From the NCBI RefSeq assembly GCF_000222765.1, contig NZ_AFUE01000002.1, positions 1 to 64,000 on the forward strand: a stretch of 64,000 nucleotides of DNA. Reading direction: 5' to 3'. The notes under the pieces are model-generated. The model did not search any database. It worked only from the letters and a program-made list of their open reading frames with translations, and had not been told where the DNA came from. Below are positions 28,610 through 36,481 of this stretch, in pieces. A program made the translations under genes and the position numbers. Positions within the stretch are counted from its first letter, which is position 1. Every line of letters begins with the position of its first letter. Source of the stretch: Streptococcus cristatus ATCC 51100 (GTDB taxonomy: Bacteria; Bacillota; Bacilli; Lactobacillales; Streptococcaceae).

Positions 28610-29773
28610 ATGCTAGATTATTCAAAAGAGAAACTGGTTGAATTGGGCGCGGAAATCACCACGCGTGAGATCTACCAACAGCCAGATGTTTGGCAGACAG
28701 CTTTTAATACTTACAAGGCTCAAGCTGACCAAGTCACTGCTTTTCTAAAAGGTATTGAAGAAAAGCATGATTATATAAAAGTTATCTTTACAGGTGCGGG
28801 AACTTCGGCTTATGTGGGTGATACGCTATTGCCATATTTCAGAAAGCTTTATGATGAGCGCCAATGGAATTTTAATTCGGTTGCGACGACTGATATCGTG
28901 GCTGGTCCTGAGGTGCATCTGCATAAGGAAATTCCAACGGTTCTTGTTTCTTTTGCTCGCAGTGGCAATTCGCCAGAAAGTGTTGCGACAGTGGACTTGG
29001 CCAAGCAGTTGGTTGATGAGCTTTATCAAGTGACCATTACCTGCGCTGCAGAGGGGAAACTAGCTCAGCAGGCTCATGGCGATGAGAGGAATCTCCTCTT
29101 ATTGCAACCAGCTCCATCAAATGATGCTGGCTTTGCCATGACTTCTAGCTTTACCTCTATGATGTTGACAGCTCTTCTGGTTTTTGATCCAGCAGATTTG
29201 GCTCAAAAAGAAGCAAGAGTCGCTGAGTTGATTGCCTTGAGTCAAAAGGTTTTGGCCGATGTAGCTGACGTTCAGGCTTTGACAGAATTAGACTTTAACC
29301 GTGTCATTTACCTTGGAGCAGGGCCATTCTTTGGTCTGGCGCATGAAGCACAGCTGAAAATTTTGGAGTTGACCGCGGGGAAGGTTGCGACTATGTATGA
29401 AAGCCCAGTCGGCTTCCGTCATGGACCAAAATCTCTGATTAACGAAGAGACGCTTGTGCTGGTATTTGGCTCAAGGGATGCATACACCAAACGCTACGAT
29501 TTGGATTTGGTGCGTGAAGTGGCAGGAGATCAGATTGCTCGCAAGGTGGTTTTCTTTACAGAGCGCAGAGAAGACTTGGAAAATGTTGAGCAAGTGGTTC
29601 TTGAAAGTGATATCTTGGAAGATAGCTATCGAGCCTTCCCTTACATCGTCTATGCTCAGCTCTTCTCTCTCTTGACTTCTTTGAAAGTGAGAAATCGACC
29701 AGATACACCGTCTCCGACAGGTACGGTCAATCGGGTCGTTCAGGGAGTTATCATCCACCCTTTCCAGCAGTAG
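28610..29773 (+). CDS. agaS: SIS-domain sugar-phosphate isomerase/deaminase AgaS
   Basis: A 387-residue cytoplasmic protein with two SIS domains: the first with GAGTSAYVGDTL and SFARSGNSPESVAT, the second with GAGPFFGLAHEAQLK and SPVGFRHGPKS. AgaS enzymes convert amino-sugar phosphates such as galactosamine-6-P to tagatose-6-P; the substrate here is inferred from context. GAAAGGA precedes the ATG. It follows the PTS genes and precedes galM after a repeat. Confidence 0.9.
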   Translation: MLDYSKEKLVELGAEITTREIYQQPDVWQTAFNTYKAQADQVTAFLKGIEEKHDYIKVIFTGAGTSAYVGDTLLPYFRKLYDERQWNFNSVATTDIVAGPEVHLHKEIPTVLVSFARSGNSPESVATVDLAKQLVDELYQVTITCAAEGKLAQQAHGDERNLLLLQPAPSNDAGFAMTSSFTSMMLTALLVFDPADLAQKEARVAELIALSQKVLADVADVQALTELDFNRVIYLGAGPFFGLAHEAQLKILELTAGKVATMYESPVGFRHGPKSLINEETLVLVFGSRDAYTKRYDLDLVREVAGDQIARKVVFFTERREDLENVEQVVLESDILEDSYRAFPYIVYAQLFSLLTSLKVRNRPDTPSPTGTVNRVVQGVIIHPFQQ

Positions 29774-29885
29774 AAAGCTAAATATGGAAAAGTCAAACAT
29801 TAGTCATGGGAAAGCTAGTTATTAAAAAGACTTTCAGATAAAAAGGATGGCCTTCTATCCTTGTCCCTTGACTAAGTCAAGAAAG

Positions 29886-30059
29886 AGAGTGGGACAGAAA
29901 TCGGTAATTCGTTAGAATTCGATTTCATCGTCCCACCTCCGCACAGTTGAGTAGGGCTGTAAAAGCTGATGAAGTCAGCGTAGTAGAGCCCACTCAACCA
30001 CTGCGTCTTGCTCGACAATCCAAAGACAATTGAGAGGCTAGGACTTTTGTCCCAGACTC
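29886..30059 (-). repeat. Triple-hairpin repeat, copy 3 (inverted)
   Basis: A full 174-bp copy in the opposite orientation to the other three. It lies between agaS and galM, which belong to one cluster. Its two end hairpins could terminate transcription from either side, so galM may need its own promoter or read-through. Confidence 0.9.
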
Positions 30060-30077
30060 GAGACAGAGGGAGATTGT

Positions 30078-31115
30078 ATGAAATCTTATCAAGAATCCAT
30101 TTTTGGTACTTTTAAAGGACAGGATGTCTTAGCCTACACCTTTGAAAATAAGCTAGGCTATCGCTTCAAGGTCATGAACTATGGCGCAACGATTTTAGAA
30201 TATCGGACGCCGGATAAAAATGGTGATTTTGCCAATATTATTCTAGGCTTTGAGCGTTTTGATGATTACGTTGGCAATAGTCCTAAGCATGGGGCCAGCG
30301 TGGGGCCAGTTGCAGGGCGGATTGCAAATGCTAGCTTTGAGCTGAATGGGCAGTCCTACCAGCTGGAAGTCAATAATGGCCAGAATTGCAACCACAGTGG
30401 CTCTACTAGCTGGGATGGTGTGATTTTCCAGACGGAGGAAGTCACAAACGAGGGCGTCACATTTTATACAGAGCGCCCAGACGGGACGGGTGGTTTTCCA
30501 GGAAATTTGAAAATCTGGATTTCCTATTCCTTGTCGGAAAAAGGGGAGATTGAGATTTCCTATCAAGTCCAGACAGATCAGGATAGTCTGGTTAATCCGA
30601 CCAACCACAGCTATTTCAATCTGTCAGGTGATTTCAGTCAGCCGATTGATCAGCATGTCCTCCAGCTGCATACCAAAGGAGTGTATCCGATTGCTCCTGA
30701 CGGTTTGCCAGCAAAAGAAGTGGATGCAGATCGTGGCTTTGTCAAAGGTCTACAAAAAGGTCTGGCGCTGAAAGAAATTTTTGCAGACCAAGACGAGCAA
30801 ATTCAGGTCGTGTCAGGGCTGGATCATCCATTTGCTCTTGATAAAGAGCAGGAAGAGGCAGGTTGCCTTTATGATCCGGCATCAGGTCGCTACCTGACTT
30901 TCCGTACGGATGCTCCTTGTGTCGTGACTTATTCGGCAAATTTTGTCGATGAGTCAGTCATCATCAATGGACAGCCAATGATTCAGCATAATGGTCTGGC
31001 ATTGGAGGCACAGGCCTTGCCTGATGCGATTCATAGTGACTTGAAAGATCAGGTCATTCTCAAGGCAGGAAGCCTCTTCACCAGCACCACCGTTTATTTC
31101 GCAGGAGTGAGATAA
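30078..31115 (+). CDS. galM: Aldose 1-epimerase (galactose mutarotase)
   Basis: It interconverts alpha- and beta-galactose, needed after beta-galactosidase action. The 345-residue protein has the GalM beta-sandwich motifs VGPVAGRIANA, NGQNCNHSGSTSWDG, the catalytic-histidine segment NPTNHSYFNLSG and the C-terminal GLALEAQALPD with the likely catalytic Glu. GAGGGAG precedes the ATG. It closes the bgaC cluster. Confidence 0.94.
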   Translation: MKSYQESIFGTFKGQDVLAYTFENKLGYRFKVMNYGATILEYRTPDKNGDFANIILGFERFDDYVGNSPKHGASVGPVAGRIANASFELNGQSYQLEVNNGQNCNHSGSTSWDGVIFQTEEVTNEGVTFYTERPDGTGGFPGNLKIWISYSLSEKGEIEISYQVQTDQDSLVNPTNHSYFNLSGDFSQPIDQHVLQLHTKGVYPIAPDGLPAKEVDADRGFVKGLQKGLALKEIFADQDEQIQVVSGLDHPFALDKEQEEAGCLYDPASGRYLTFRTDAPCVVTYSANFVDESVIINGQPMIQHNGLALEAQALPDAIHSDLKDQVILKAGSLFTSTTVYFAGVR

Positions 31116-31177
31116 ACGGCAAACTTGCTTCATTTGAAGTGTATCTCACATGGCGATACTAGCCTCAGATACAAGAA

Positions 31178-31210
31178 AACGGCAGATTCCCCCTCTGCCG
31201 TTCTTACTAT
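31178..31210. terminator. Terminator between galM and the YiaA-like gene
   Basis: AACGGCAG-ATTCCCCCT-CTGCCGTT, followed by a T-rich stretch on the plus strand. It lies between convergent genes. Confidence 0.8.
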
Positions 31211-31215
31211 TTATT

Positions 31216-31479
31216 TTATTTGTTATCTAAGTCTTGTGGTTGGAAAAATTGATTGTAACGTTCTTCGTCTTCTTGGTTATCACGGATAACTTTTGCAAGA
31301 GTGAATGAAGAAGAAATCAGTCCGACAGAACCCATGAGATAGTATCCTTTAACCATCAAAGGTTCTTTCAAAGTATAGAGTCCGACGAGAACAAGAGTCA
31401 CAAAGAAGGCGAATGAGCCCCAAGCCATAAACATAAAGGCTGGTGTATTCCGATAAGTTTTCTTTTTAAGGTTGTTCAT
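31216..31479 (-). CDS. YiaA-like small membrane protein
   Basis: An 87-residue protein with two membrane segments (about 13-35 and 44-62), the layout of the YiaA/YiaB family of unknown function. I start at the ATG at 31479, preceded by AAAAGGAG; an in-frame ATG at 31509 would add ten residues and lacks a comparable site. It is a single gene between galM and the sRNA. Confidence 0.75.
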   Translation of the reverse strand: MNNLKKKTYRNTPAFMFMAWGSFAFFVTLVLVGLYTLKEPLMVKGYYLMGSVGLISSSFTLAKVIRDNQEDEERYNQFFQPQDLDNK

Positions 31480-31636
31480 ATCTAAAATCTCCTTTTCGAT
31501 TTTTTTCATTGTATCATGAGTTTTTGAGACAGTCAATGAAATAGAGGCTATTTTAATCAGACTGAACAATTCATATTAGTTTGTATCATCTTACTAAGAT
31601 ATCTAAAAGTATTTTATTTTTAAAAAATATTTTTTC

Positions 31637-31669
31637 TTTAAGCAAATTTTAAGATAAGGACGTTATACT
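31637..31669 (+). promoter_or_regulatory. CiaR-controlled promoter
   Basis: TTTAAG-CAAAT-TTTAAG (31637-31653) is a perfect CiaR direct repeat (TTTAAG-N5-TTTAAG). It lies 10 nt before the -10 TATACT (31664-31669), the spacing known for CiaR-activated promoters. Confidence 0.88.
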
Positions 31670-31675
31670 AATACC

Positions 31676-31771
31676 ATCAAATGAAGACCTCCTAACTTTA
31701 TTTGATAGAAATCCTAAAACTTTTTCATAATAATCTCCCATAAGAGCCACCAAATTCGGTGGCTTTTTTTG
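31676..31771 (+). ncRNA. Cia-dependent small RNA (csRNA family)
   Basis: The transcript predicted from the CiaR promoter starts near 31676 and ends at the terminator GCCACC-AAATTC-GGTGGC-TTTTTTT (about 31747-31771), about 96 nt. It contains an unpaired-looking GAAGACCTCCTAACTTT with an anti-Shine-Dalgarno CCTCC, the hallmark of streptococcal csRNAs, which act on mRNA ribosome sites. ATCAAAT and ATTTGAT can form a 5' hairpin. Both ends are predicted, not mapped. Confidence 0.85.
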
Positions 31772-31812
31772 TGCTCAGAAGCGGGTCGGATTACTTCCTC
31801 TGCCCTATTTTT

Positions 31813-31830
31813 TGCTATAATAGTTCTATG
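31813..31830 (+). promoter_or_regulatory. Leaderless promoter of ruvB
   Basis: TGC-TATAAT (31813-31821) is an extended -10 followed by six bases and then the ATG, so transcription should start at or next to the start codon. There is no room for a ribosome site. Confidence 0.7.
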
Positions 31831-32826
31831 AGTAGAATTTTAGACAATGAATTAATGGGTGATGAGGAATTGGTGGAGCGCACCTTGCGTCCCCAGTATT
31901 TACAGGAGTATATCGGTCAGGATAAGGTTAAGGAACAGCTGAAGATTTTTACTGAAGCGGCTAAGCTGAGGGATGAGGCGCTGGACCACACCCTGCTTTT
32001 TGGCCCTCCAGGTCTGGGGAAGACGACTATGGCCTTTGTCATTGCCAATGAACTAGGCGTTAATCTCAAGCAGACTTCAGGTCCGGTGATTGAGAAATCT
32101 GGTGATTTGGTTGCGATCTTAAATGACCTTGAGCCGGGTGATGTCCTCTTTATCGATGAGATTCACCGTTTGCCTATGGCGGTAGAGGAAGTGCTATACA
32201 GCGCCATGGAGGACTTTTACATTGACATTATGATTGGGACTGGCGAAACCAGTCGCAGCGTCCATCTGGAATTGCCGCCTTTCACATTAATTGGGGCGAC
32301 CACTCGGGCGGGCATGCTGTCCAATCCTCTGCGGGCTCGTTTTGGGATTACCGGTCACATGGAGTATTATGAAGCCAGCGATCTGACCGAAATCGTCGAG
32401 CGGACGGCTGAGATTTTTGAGATGGATATTACTCACGAGGCTGCTCGTGAGCTGGCTCTGCGTAGCCGAGGAACGCCGCGGATTGCCAATCGTCTGCTCA
32501 AGCGGGTGCGAGACTACGCGCAAATTATGGGCAATGGCTTGATTGATGATAAGATAACCGACCAGGCTCTCTCCATGCTGGATGTGGACCAGGAAGGGCT
32601 GGACTATGTGGATCAGAAAATCCTACGAACCATGATTGAAGTTTATGGTGGTGGTCCAGTAGGGCTGGGAACCCTCTCAGTCAATATTGCCGAGGAACGT
32701 GAAACAGTGGAGGATATGTATGAGCCTTACCTGATTCAGAAGGGCTTTGTCATGCGGACTCGGACTGGGCGCGTGGCGACTCGTAAAGCTTATGAGCATC
32801 TGGGATATGAGTATATGAAGGAATGA
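31828..32826 (+). CDS. ruvB: Holliday junction branch migration DNA helicase RuvB
   Basis: The motor of the RuvAB complex, which drives branch migration of Holliday junctions. The 332-residue AAA+ ATPase has Walker [10 protein letters not shown], Walker B FIDEIHR, sensor 1 GATTRAG and a C-terminal winged helix with TRTGRVATR. The ATG at 31828 is chosen over an upstream in-frame start (31759) because that one lies inside the sRNA terminator. The mRNA is predicted leaderless. The stop overlaps the next gene by 4 nt. Confidence 0.95.
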   Translation: MSRILDNELMGDEELVERTLRPQYLQEYIGQDKVKEQLKIFTEAAKLRDEALDHTLLFGPPGLGKTTMAFVIANELGVNLKQTSGPVIEKSGDLVAILNDLEPGDVLFIDEIHRLPMAVEEVLYSAMEDFYIDIMIGTGETSRSVHLELPPFTLIGATTRAGMLSNPLRARFGITGHMEYYEASDLTEIVERTAEIFEMDITHEAARELALRSRGTPRIANRLLKRVRDYAQIMGNGLIDDKITDQALSMLDVDQEGLDYVDQKILRTMIEVYGGGPVGLGTLSVNIAEERETVEDMYEPYLIQKGFVMRTRTGRVATRKAYEHLGYEYMKE

Positions 32827-33398
32827 AGACAGATCTGGAGATTTTAGAGAGACTGGGTCAGGATCGGGATATCCGAGCGATTCTGGAAATAATCCGCAAT
32901 CTGCAGCTAGAGGACTCTTGGCTGGCTGCGGGTAGTGTCAGAAATTTTATTTGGAATATCTTGTCTGGCAAGTCGGGCTTTGATGCTGAAACGGATGTGG
33001 ATGTCATATTCTTTGATCCAACTGTGTCTTATGAGAAAACTTTGCAGCTGGAGATGGAGTTGAGAAAAGCTTTTCCCGCTTATTCTTGGGAGCTGAAAAA
33101 TCAAGTCTATATGCATAGTCATAGTCCCAACACCCAGCCCTATACTAGCTCGAAAGATGCCATGAGCAAGTATCCTGAGTGCTGCACAGCTATCGGTCTT
33201 CGATTGCTGGAAAATGATAAGCTAGAGCTTTTTGCACCCTATGGCTTGGCAGATATTCGAGCATTTCAGGTTCGACCAACACCGCATTTTTTAGCGGATG
33301 CGGATCGAAAGAAGCTTTATAGGCAAAGAATCCGCAAGAAAAACTGGCAGGCTAAATGGCCACAATTAAGTTTTGAATATCTTTCTGAAGAAAAGTAA
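32823..33398 (+). CDS. Nucleotidyltransferase family protein (DUF925 type)
   Basis: A 191-residue cytoplasmic protein of the COG3575-like nucleotidyltransferase family. It has a GSVRNFIW motif and TDVDVIFFD, reminiscent of the GS...DxD core of the polymerase-beta fold. Substrate and role are unknown. The ATG overlaps the ruvB stop, so it is translated from the same mRNA. Confidence 0.82.
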   Translation: MKTDLEILERLGQDRDIRAILEIIRNLQLEDSWLAAGSVRNFIWNILSGKSGFDAETDVDVIFFDPTVSYEKTLQLEMELRKAFPAYSWELKNQVYMHSHSPNTQPYTSSKDAMSKYPECCTAIGLRLLENDKLELFAPYGLADIRAFQVRPTPHFLADADRKKLYRQRIRKKNWQAKWPQLSFEYLSEEK

Positions 33399-33544
33399 AG
33401 TTGAATCTGGTGCAAGCTAGATTGAGTGGATTACCGCCTCAATGATCTGCACTTTTATGTAAGTCGGTATAATTAGCTGTTTTTCAGAGTCCGCTTCCGC
33501 TGTCACAGAATAATCAAGAAAGCTCCGCAGTTTTCTTTTTATTC

Positions 33545-33562
33545 TGGTATAATAGATCTATG
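33545..33562 (+). promoter_or_regulatory. Leaderless promoter of the tyrosine phosphatase gene
   Basis: TGG-TATAAT (33545-33553), six bases (AGATCT), then ATG at 33560. The geometry is the same as for ruvB, polA and the histidine phosphatase. Confidence 0.7.
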
Positions 33563-33982
33563 AAGAAAATTGTATTTGTTTGTTTAGGAAATATCTGCCG
33601 CAGTCCGATGGCAGAGTTTGTTATGAAAAGTCTGACCGATGACCTACATATTGAGAGTCGTGCAACGTCTAGCTGGGAGCATGGAAACCCTATACATCAG
33701 GGGACTCAGGCTATTTTTAAGAAACATGCGATTTCTTATGACAAAGGAAAGACTTCTCAGCAGATTTCAGCGCAAGATTTTGCAGAATTTGATTATATCA
33801 TCGGCATGGATGAAGCCAATATTCGAGATTTGAAGAAAATGGCGCCAGTGGATTTTCAGGATAAAATCTACCAGTTTGCTGGTATCGGTGTGCCGGATCC
33901 TTGGTACACAGGTGATTTCGATGAGACTTATGAGCTGATTTTGGCTGGTTGCCACAAGTGGTTAGAATGCTTAAATGGATGA
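33560..33982 (+). CDS. Low-molecular-weight protein tyrosine phosphatase
   Basis: A 140-residue cytoplasmic phosphatase with the active-site loop VCLGNICRSPMAE near the N-terminus (nucleophile Cys8, Arg14) and the general-acid segment VPDPWYTGDF. In streptococci such enzymes counteract tyrosine phosphorylation, for instance of wall-polymer regulators; the target here is unknown. It is followed 3 nt later by the MORN gene. Confidence 0.9.
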   Translation: MKKIVFVCLGNICRSPMAEFVMKSLTDDLHIESRATSSWEHGNPIHQGTQAIFKKHAISYDKGKTSQQISAQDFAEFDYIIGMDEANIRDLKKMAPVDFQDKIYQFAGIGVPDPWYTGDFDETYELILAGCHKWLECLNG

Positions 33983-33985
33983 AAA

Positions 33986-34399
33986 ATGGATAAAATAAAA
34001 GAATTTTACGATAAATATAAAATCTATCTGACCCGTCAGAATCTAGAAATCCTAGCAGTGACTGTGATTGCCTTGTCAGCAATTTTAGTGTTTACCTCTA
34101 ATATCCCTAGCAAGGGTGCGCTAACGCTGGATCAAGGTAAGATAAAATATGAGGGCAGTCTAGTTCACGGAAAAATGAATGGCGAAGGTACCCTGACTTT
34201 TAAAAATGGGGATAGCTATAAAGGGCATTTCAAAAATGGTACTTTTGATGGTAAGGGTACTTTTACATCGAAGGCTGGTTGGAAATATGAAGGTGAATTT
34301 GCCAACGGTCAAGCCAATGGTAAAGGAAAACTGACGACAGAAAGTAATGTCGTCTATGAAGGAACGTTCAAGCAAGGAATTTATCAAAATGCGCATTAG
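33986..34399 (+). CDS. Membrane-anchored MORN-repeat protein
   Basis: A 137-residue protein with one membrane segment (about 22-40) and about four MORN repeats (about 50-130) with the pattern YEGxxxxGKxNGxGxLTF. MORN repeats form beta-hairpin arrays that often bind lipids or enzymes. The coding end overlaps the acyltransferase start by 11 nt. Such tight coupling suggests the two proteins act together, perhaps with the MORN part positioning the acyltransferase; that is inference. Confidence 0.85.
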   Translation: MDKIKEFYDKYKIYLTRQNLEILAVTVIALSAILVFTSNIPSKGALTLDQGKIKYEGSLVHGKMNGEGTLTFKNGDSYKGHFKNGTFDGKGTFTSKAGWKYEGEFANGQANGKGKLTTESNVVYEGTFKQGIYQNAH

Positions 34400-36203
34400 A
34401 TGGTTTTCACTGGTTCGGATTACTGGACTGGTCTTGGTGTTACTCTATCATTACTTTCAGGGAGTTTTTCCTGGAGGTTTTATTGGAGTGGACATCTTTT
34501 TCACTTTTTCAGGATTTTTGATTACTTCATTATTGATTGATGAGTTTACAAGAAGTCGGACGATTGATATTATGGGCTTTCTGAAACGGCGCTTTTATCG
34601 TATCGTTCCTCCGCTTGTTTTTATGATTTTGGTCATCATGCCCTTTACTTTATTGATTCGTCGGGATTTTGTAGCAGGTATCGGGACGCAGATTTCAGCT
34701 GCGCTTGGCTTTGTGACCAATTTTTATGAAATGATGTCGGGCGGCAATTATGAAAGCCAGTTTGTGCCGCATTTGCTGATTCACACTTGGAGTTTAGCAC
34801 TGGAAGTGCATTACTATATCCTCTGGGGCTTGGCTGCTTGGGGCATTAGCAAGATTAGCAAGTCAGTTGCTCAGTATCGGGGGCTGATTTCTCTGACTTC
34901 AATTGCTCTGTTTCTGTTCAGTTTCTTAGCTATGTTTATCGGCGCCTTTTTCAGCAAGAATTACTCCAATATTTATTTCTCAAGTTTGACCCATGTCTTT
35001 CCTTTCTTTGCTGGGACAGTGCTAGCGACTTTTTCTGGAGTCGGAAATGTGGGCGTTCAGATGAAGAGACTGGAAGAAAAGGTCGAAATCAAGCAAGTCT
35101 TGATCGCTTTAGCTGGCAGTTTTGTTCTTCTTATTTTGCTCAGCTTTATTTTGAAATTTGACAGCTTGTGGACTTATTTATTTGGTTTCTTGATTTCAAC
35201 ACTTCTGGCTTGTGTCATGATAGCAGCAACCCGTATCTTGCACGATAAATTGCCAAATATTAAGGAGCCTAGTCCTCTCAACTTTATTGCAGACACTAGC
35301 TATGGAGTTTACCTCTTCCATTGGCCTTTCTATATTATTTTTACTCAGTTGATGAGCAATGGATGGGCTGTGCTTTTGACTACAATCTTGAGTTTTGGTT
35401 TCGCGGCTCTTTCTTTCTATATCTTAGAGCCGACTTTAGCTGGACGGAAGCCTCGGATTTTTGGCAAGGAGATGAATGTCAGTTCCATCACCAAGCCGAT
35501 TTTCTACAGTTTTATTCCGCTGACATTTATCTTGCTTATTATCACCGTCACGGCTCCGTCTGTGGGTGCCTTTGAGGAAAGCCTGATTGTCAATTCTTTG
35601 AACCAAGCCGATACGAAAATGCAGACAACCCGTAAGCACGCAGACCAAAAAACTGCGACAAATTATAACGTGGCAGAGGGAACGACTGTTATTGGTGATT
35701 CGGTCACTTTGCGCTCCGCTGAATGGATCCAAGAGGCTATACCTGACGCTCAAGTCGATGCAGTGGTTAGCCGTAATTTAGTGTCTGGTCTGGAATTTTT
35801 CAAGAACGATATTGCTAACCAAACACTGCTTCAAAACGTCGTCTTGGCATTGGGAACCAATCCAGTTGACAATTATGAAGAATTGCTGGATCAGTATATC
35901 GAGCTCTTGCCAAAAGGTCATCGTTTGATTTTAGTCACGCCATATGATGGCCGAACAGCCAATGATCCAAGTAGTATTCCTGTTAAGATACGACAATACG
36001 AACTTGAACTTGCTAAGAAATACGATTTTGTATATGTAGCAGACTGGTATCAGGTAGCGATTAACAATCCGCAGATTTGGATTGGAACAGACTATGTTCA
36101 TTATGGGGCAGATTCAGAGTCAATGGCAGAGGGAGGTAAACTCTACTCTAACATGTTGAAAGAAGCCTTGGCTGCCGCTTCAAGTGGCAGTGTTAAGCCA
36201 TAA
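34389..36203 (+). CDS. Membrane O-acyltransferase with SGNH domain (OatA-like)
   Basis: A 604-residue protein. The N-terminal acyltransferase-3 domain has about ten membrane segments (about 5-385), with GFIGVDIFFTFSGFLI and HTWSLALEVHYY. The extracellular SGNH domain follows, with the nucleophile in TVIGDSVTLR (about 438-447) and the distal catalytic segment DYVHYGADS. This is the OatA/Adr layout of peptidoglycan O-acetyltransferases that give lysozyme resistance; another wall polymer could be the acceptor. I use the ATG at 34389 within the MORN gene; in-frame ATGs upstream (from 34347) would add 14 residues. Confidence 0.88.
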   Translation: MRIRWFSLVRITGLVLVLLYHYFQGVFPGGFIGVDIFFTFSGFLITSLLIDEFTRSRTIDIMGFLKRRFYRIVPPLVFMILVIMPFTLLIRRDFVAGIGTQISAALGFVTNFYEMMSGGNYESQFVPHLLIHTWSLALEVHYYILWGLAAWGISKISKSVAQYRGLISLTSIALFLFSFLAMFIGAFFSKNYSNIYFSSLTHVFPFFAGTVLATFSGVGNVGVQMKRLEEKVEIKQVLIALAGSFVLLILLSFILKFDSLWTYLFGFLISTLLACVMIAATRILHDKLPNIKEPSPLNFIADTSYGVYLFHWPFYIIFTQLMSNGWAVLLTTILSFGFAALSFYILEPTLAGRKPRIFGKEMNVSSITKPIFYSFIPLTFILLIITVTAPSVGAFEESLIVNSLNQADTKMQTTRKHADQKTATNYNVAEGTTVIGDSVTLRSAEWIQEAIPDAQVDAVVSRNLVSGLEFFKNDIANQTLLQNVVLALGTNPVDNYEELLDQYIELLPKGHRLILVTPYDGRTANDPSSIPVKIRQYELELAKKYDFVYVADWYQVAINNPQIWIGTDYVHYGADSESMAEGGKLYSNMLKEALAAASSGSVKP

Positions 36204-36238
36204 AACTAGCTCGGTTATTTAACCGAGCTAGTTTTATA
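36202..36238 (+). terminator. Terminator after the acyltransferase gene
   Basis: AAAACTAGCTCGGTT-ATTT-AACCGAGCTAGTTTT is a 15-bp perfect stem directly after the stop codon. Confidence 0.92.
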
Positions 36239-36372
36239 ACAAAAAAGAAAACGCTAACACATTTTTAGAGAAAAGTATGTGAAATTTTCGAAAATAATAT
36301 AGAGACTTTTGTAAAAAAGCCTGAAATATCAGTGTTTAAAAAATAATCCATAAAAAGTTTGTGAACTTTTGT

Positions 36373-36431
36373 TGAAAGTGTTTACAAATTTGTAGGAATA
36401 GAGTATAATTATATTGTGAAATAATTAACAA
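36373..36431 (+). promoter_or_regulatory. adhE promoter with cre and Rex sites
   Basis: TTTACA (36381-36386), a 17-nt spacer and TATAAT (36404-36409). TGAAAGTGTTTACA (36373-36386) fits a cre site with one mismatch and covers the -35. TTGTGAAATAATTAACAA (36414-36431) fits the Rex operator TTGTGAAWWWWTTCACAA with one mismatch and covers the start region. Dual carbon and NADH control is inferred. Confidence 0.78.
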
Positions 36432-36481
36432 AGGTTAAAATCTTCATTTAACCTTTTGGCAGAAACTATTGGAGGACTATA

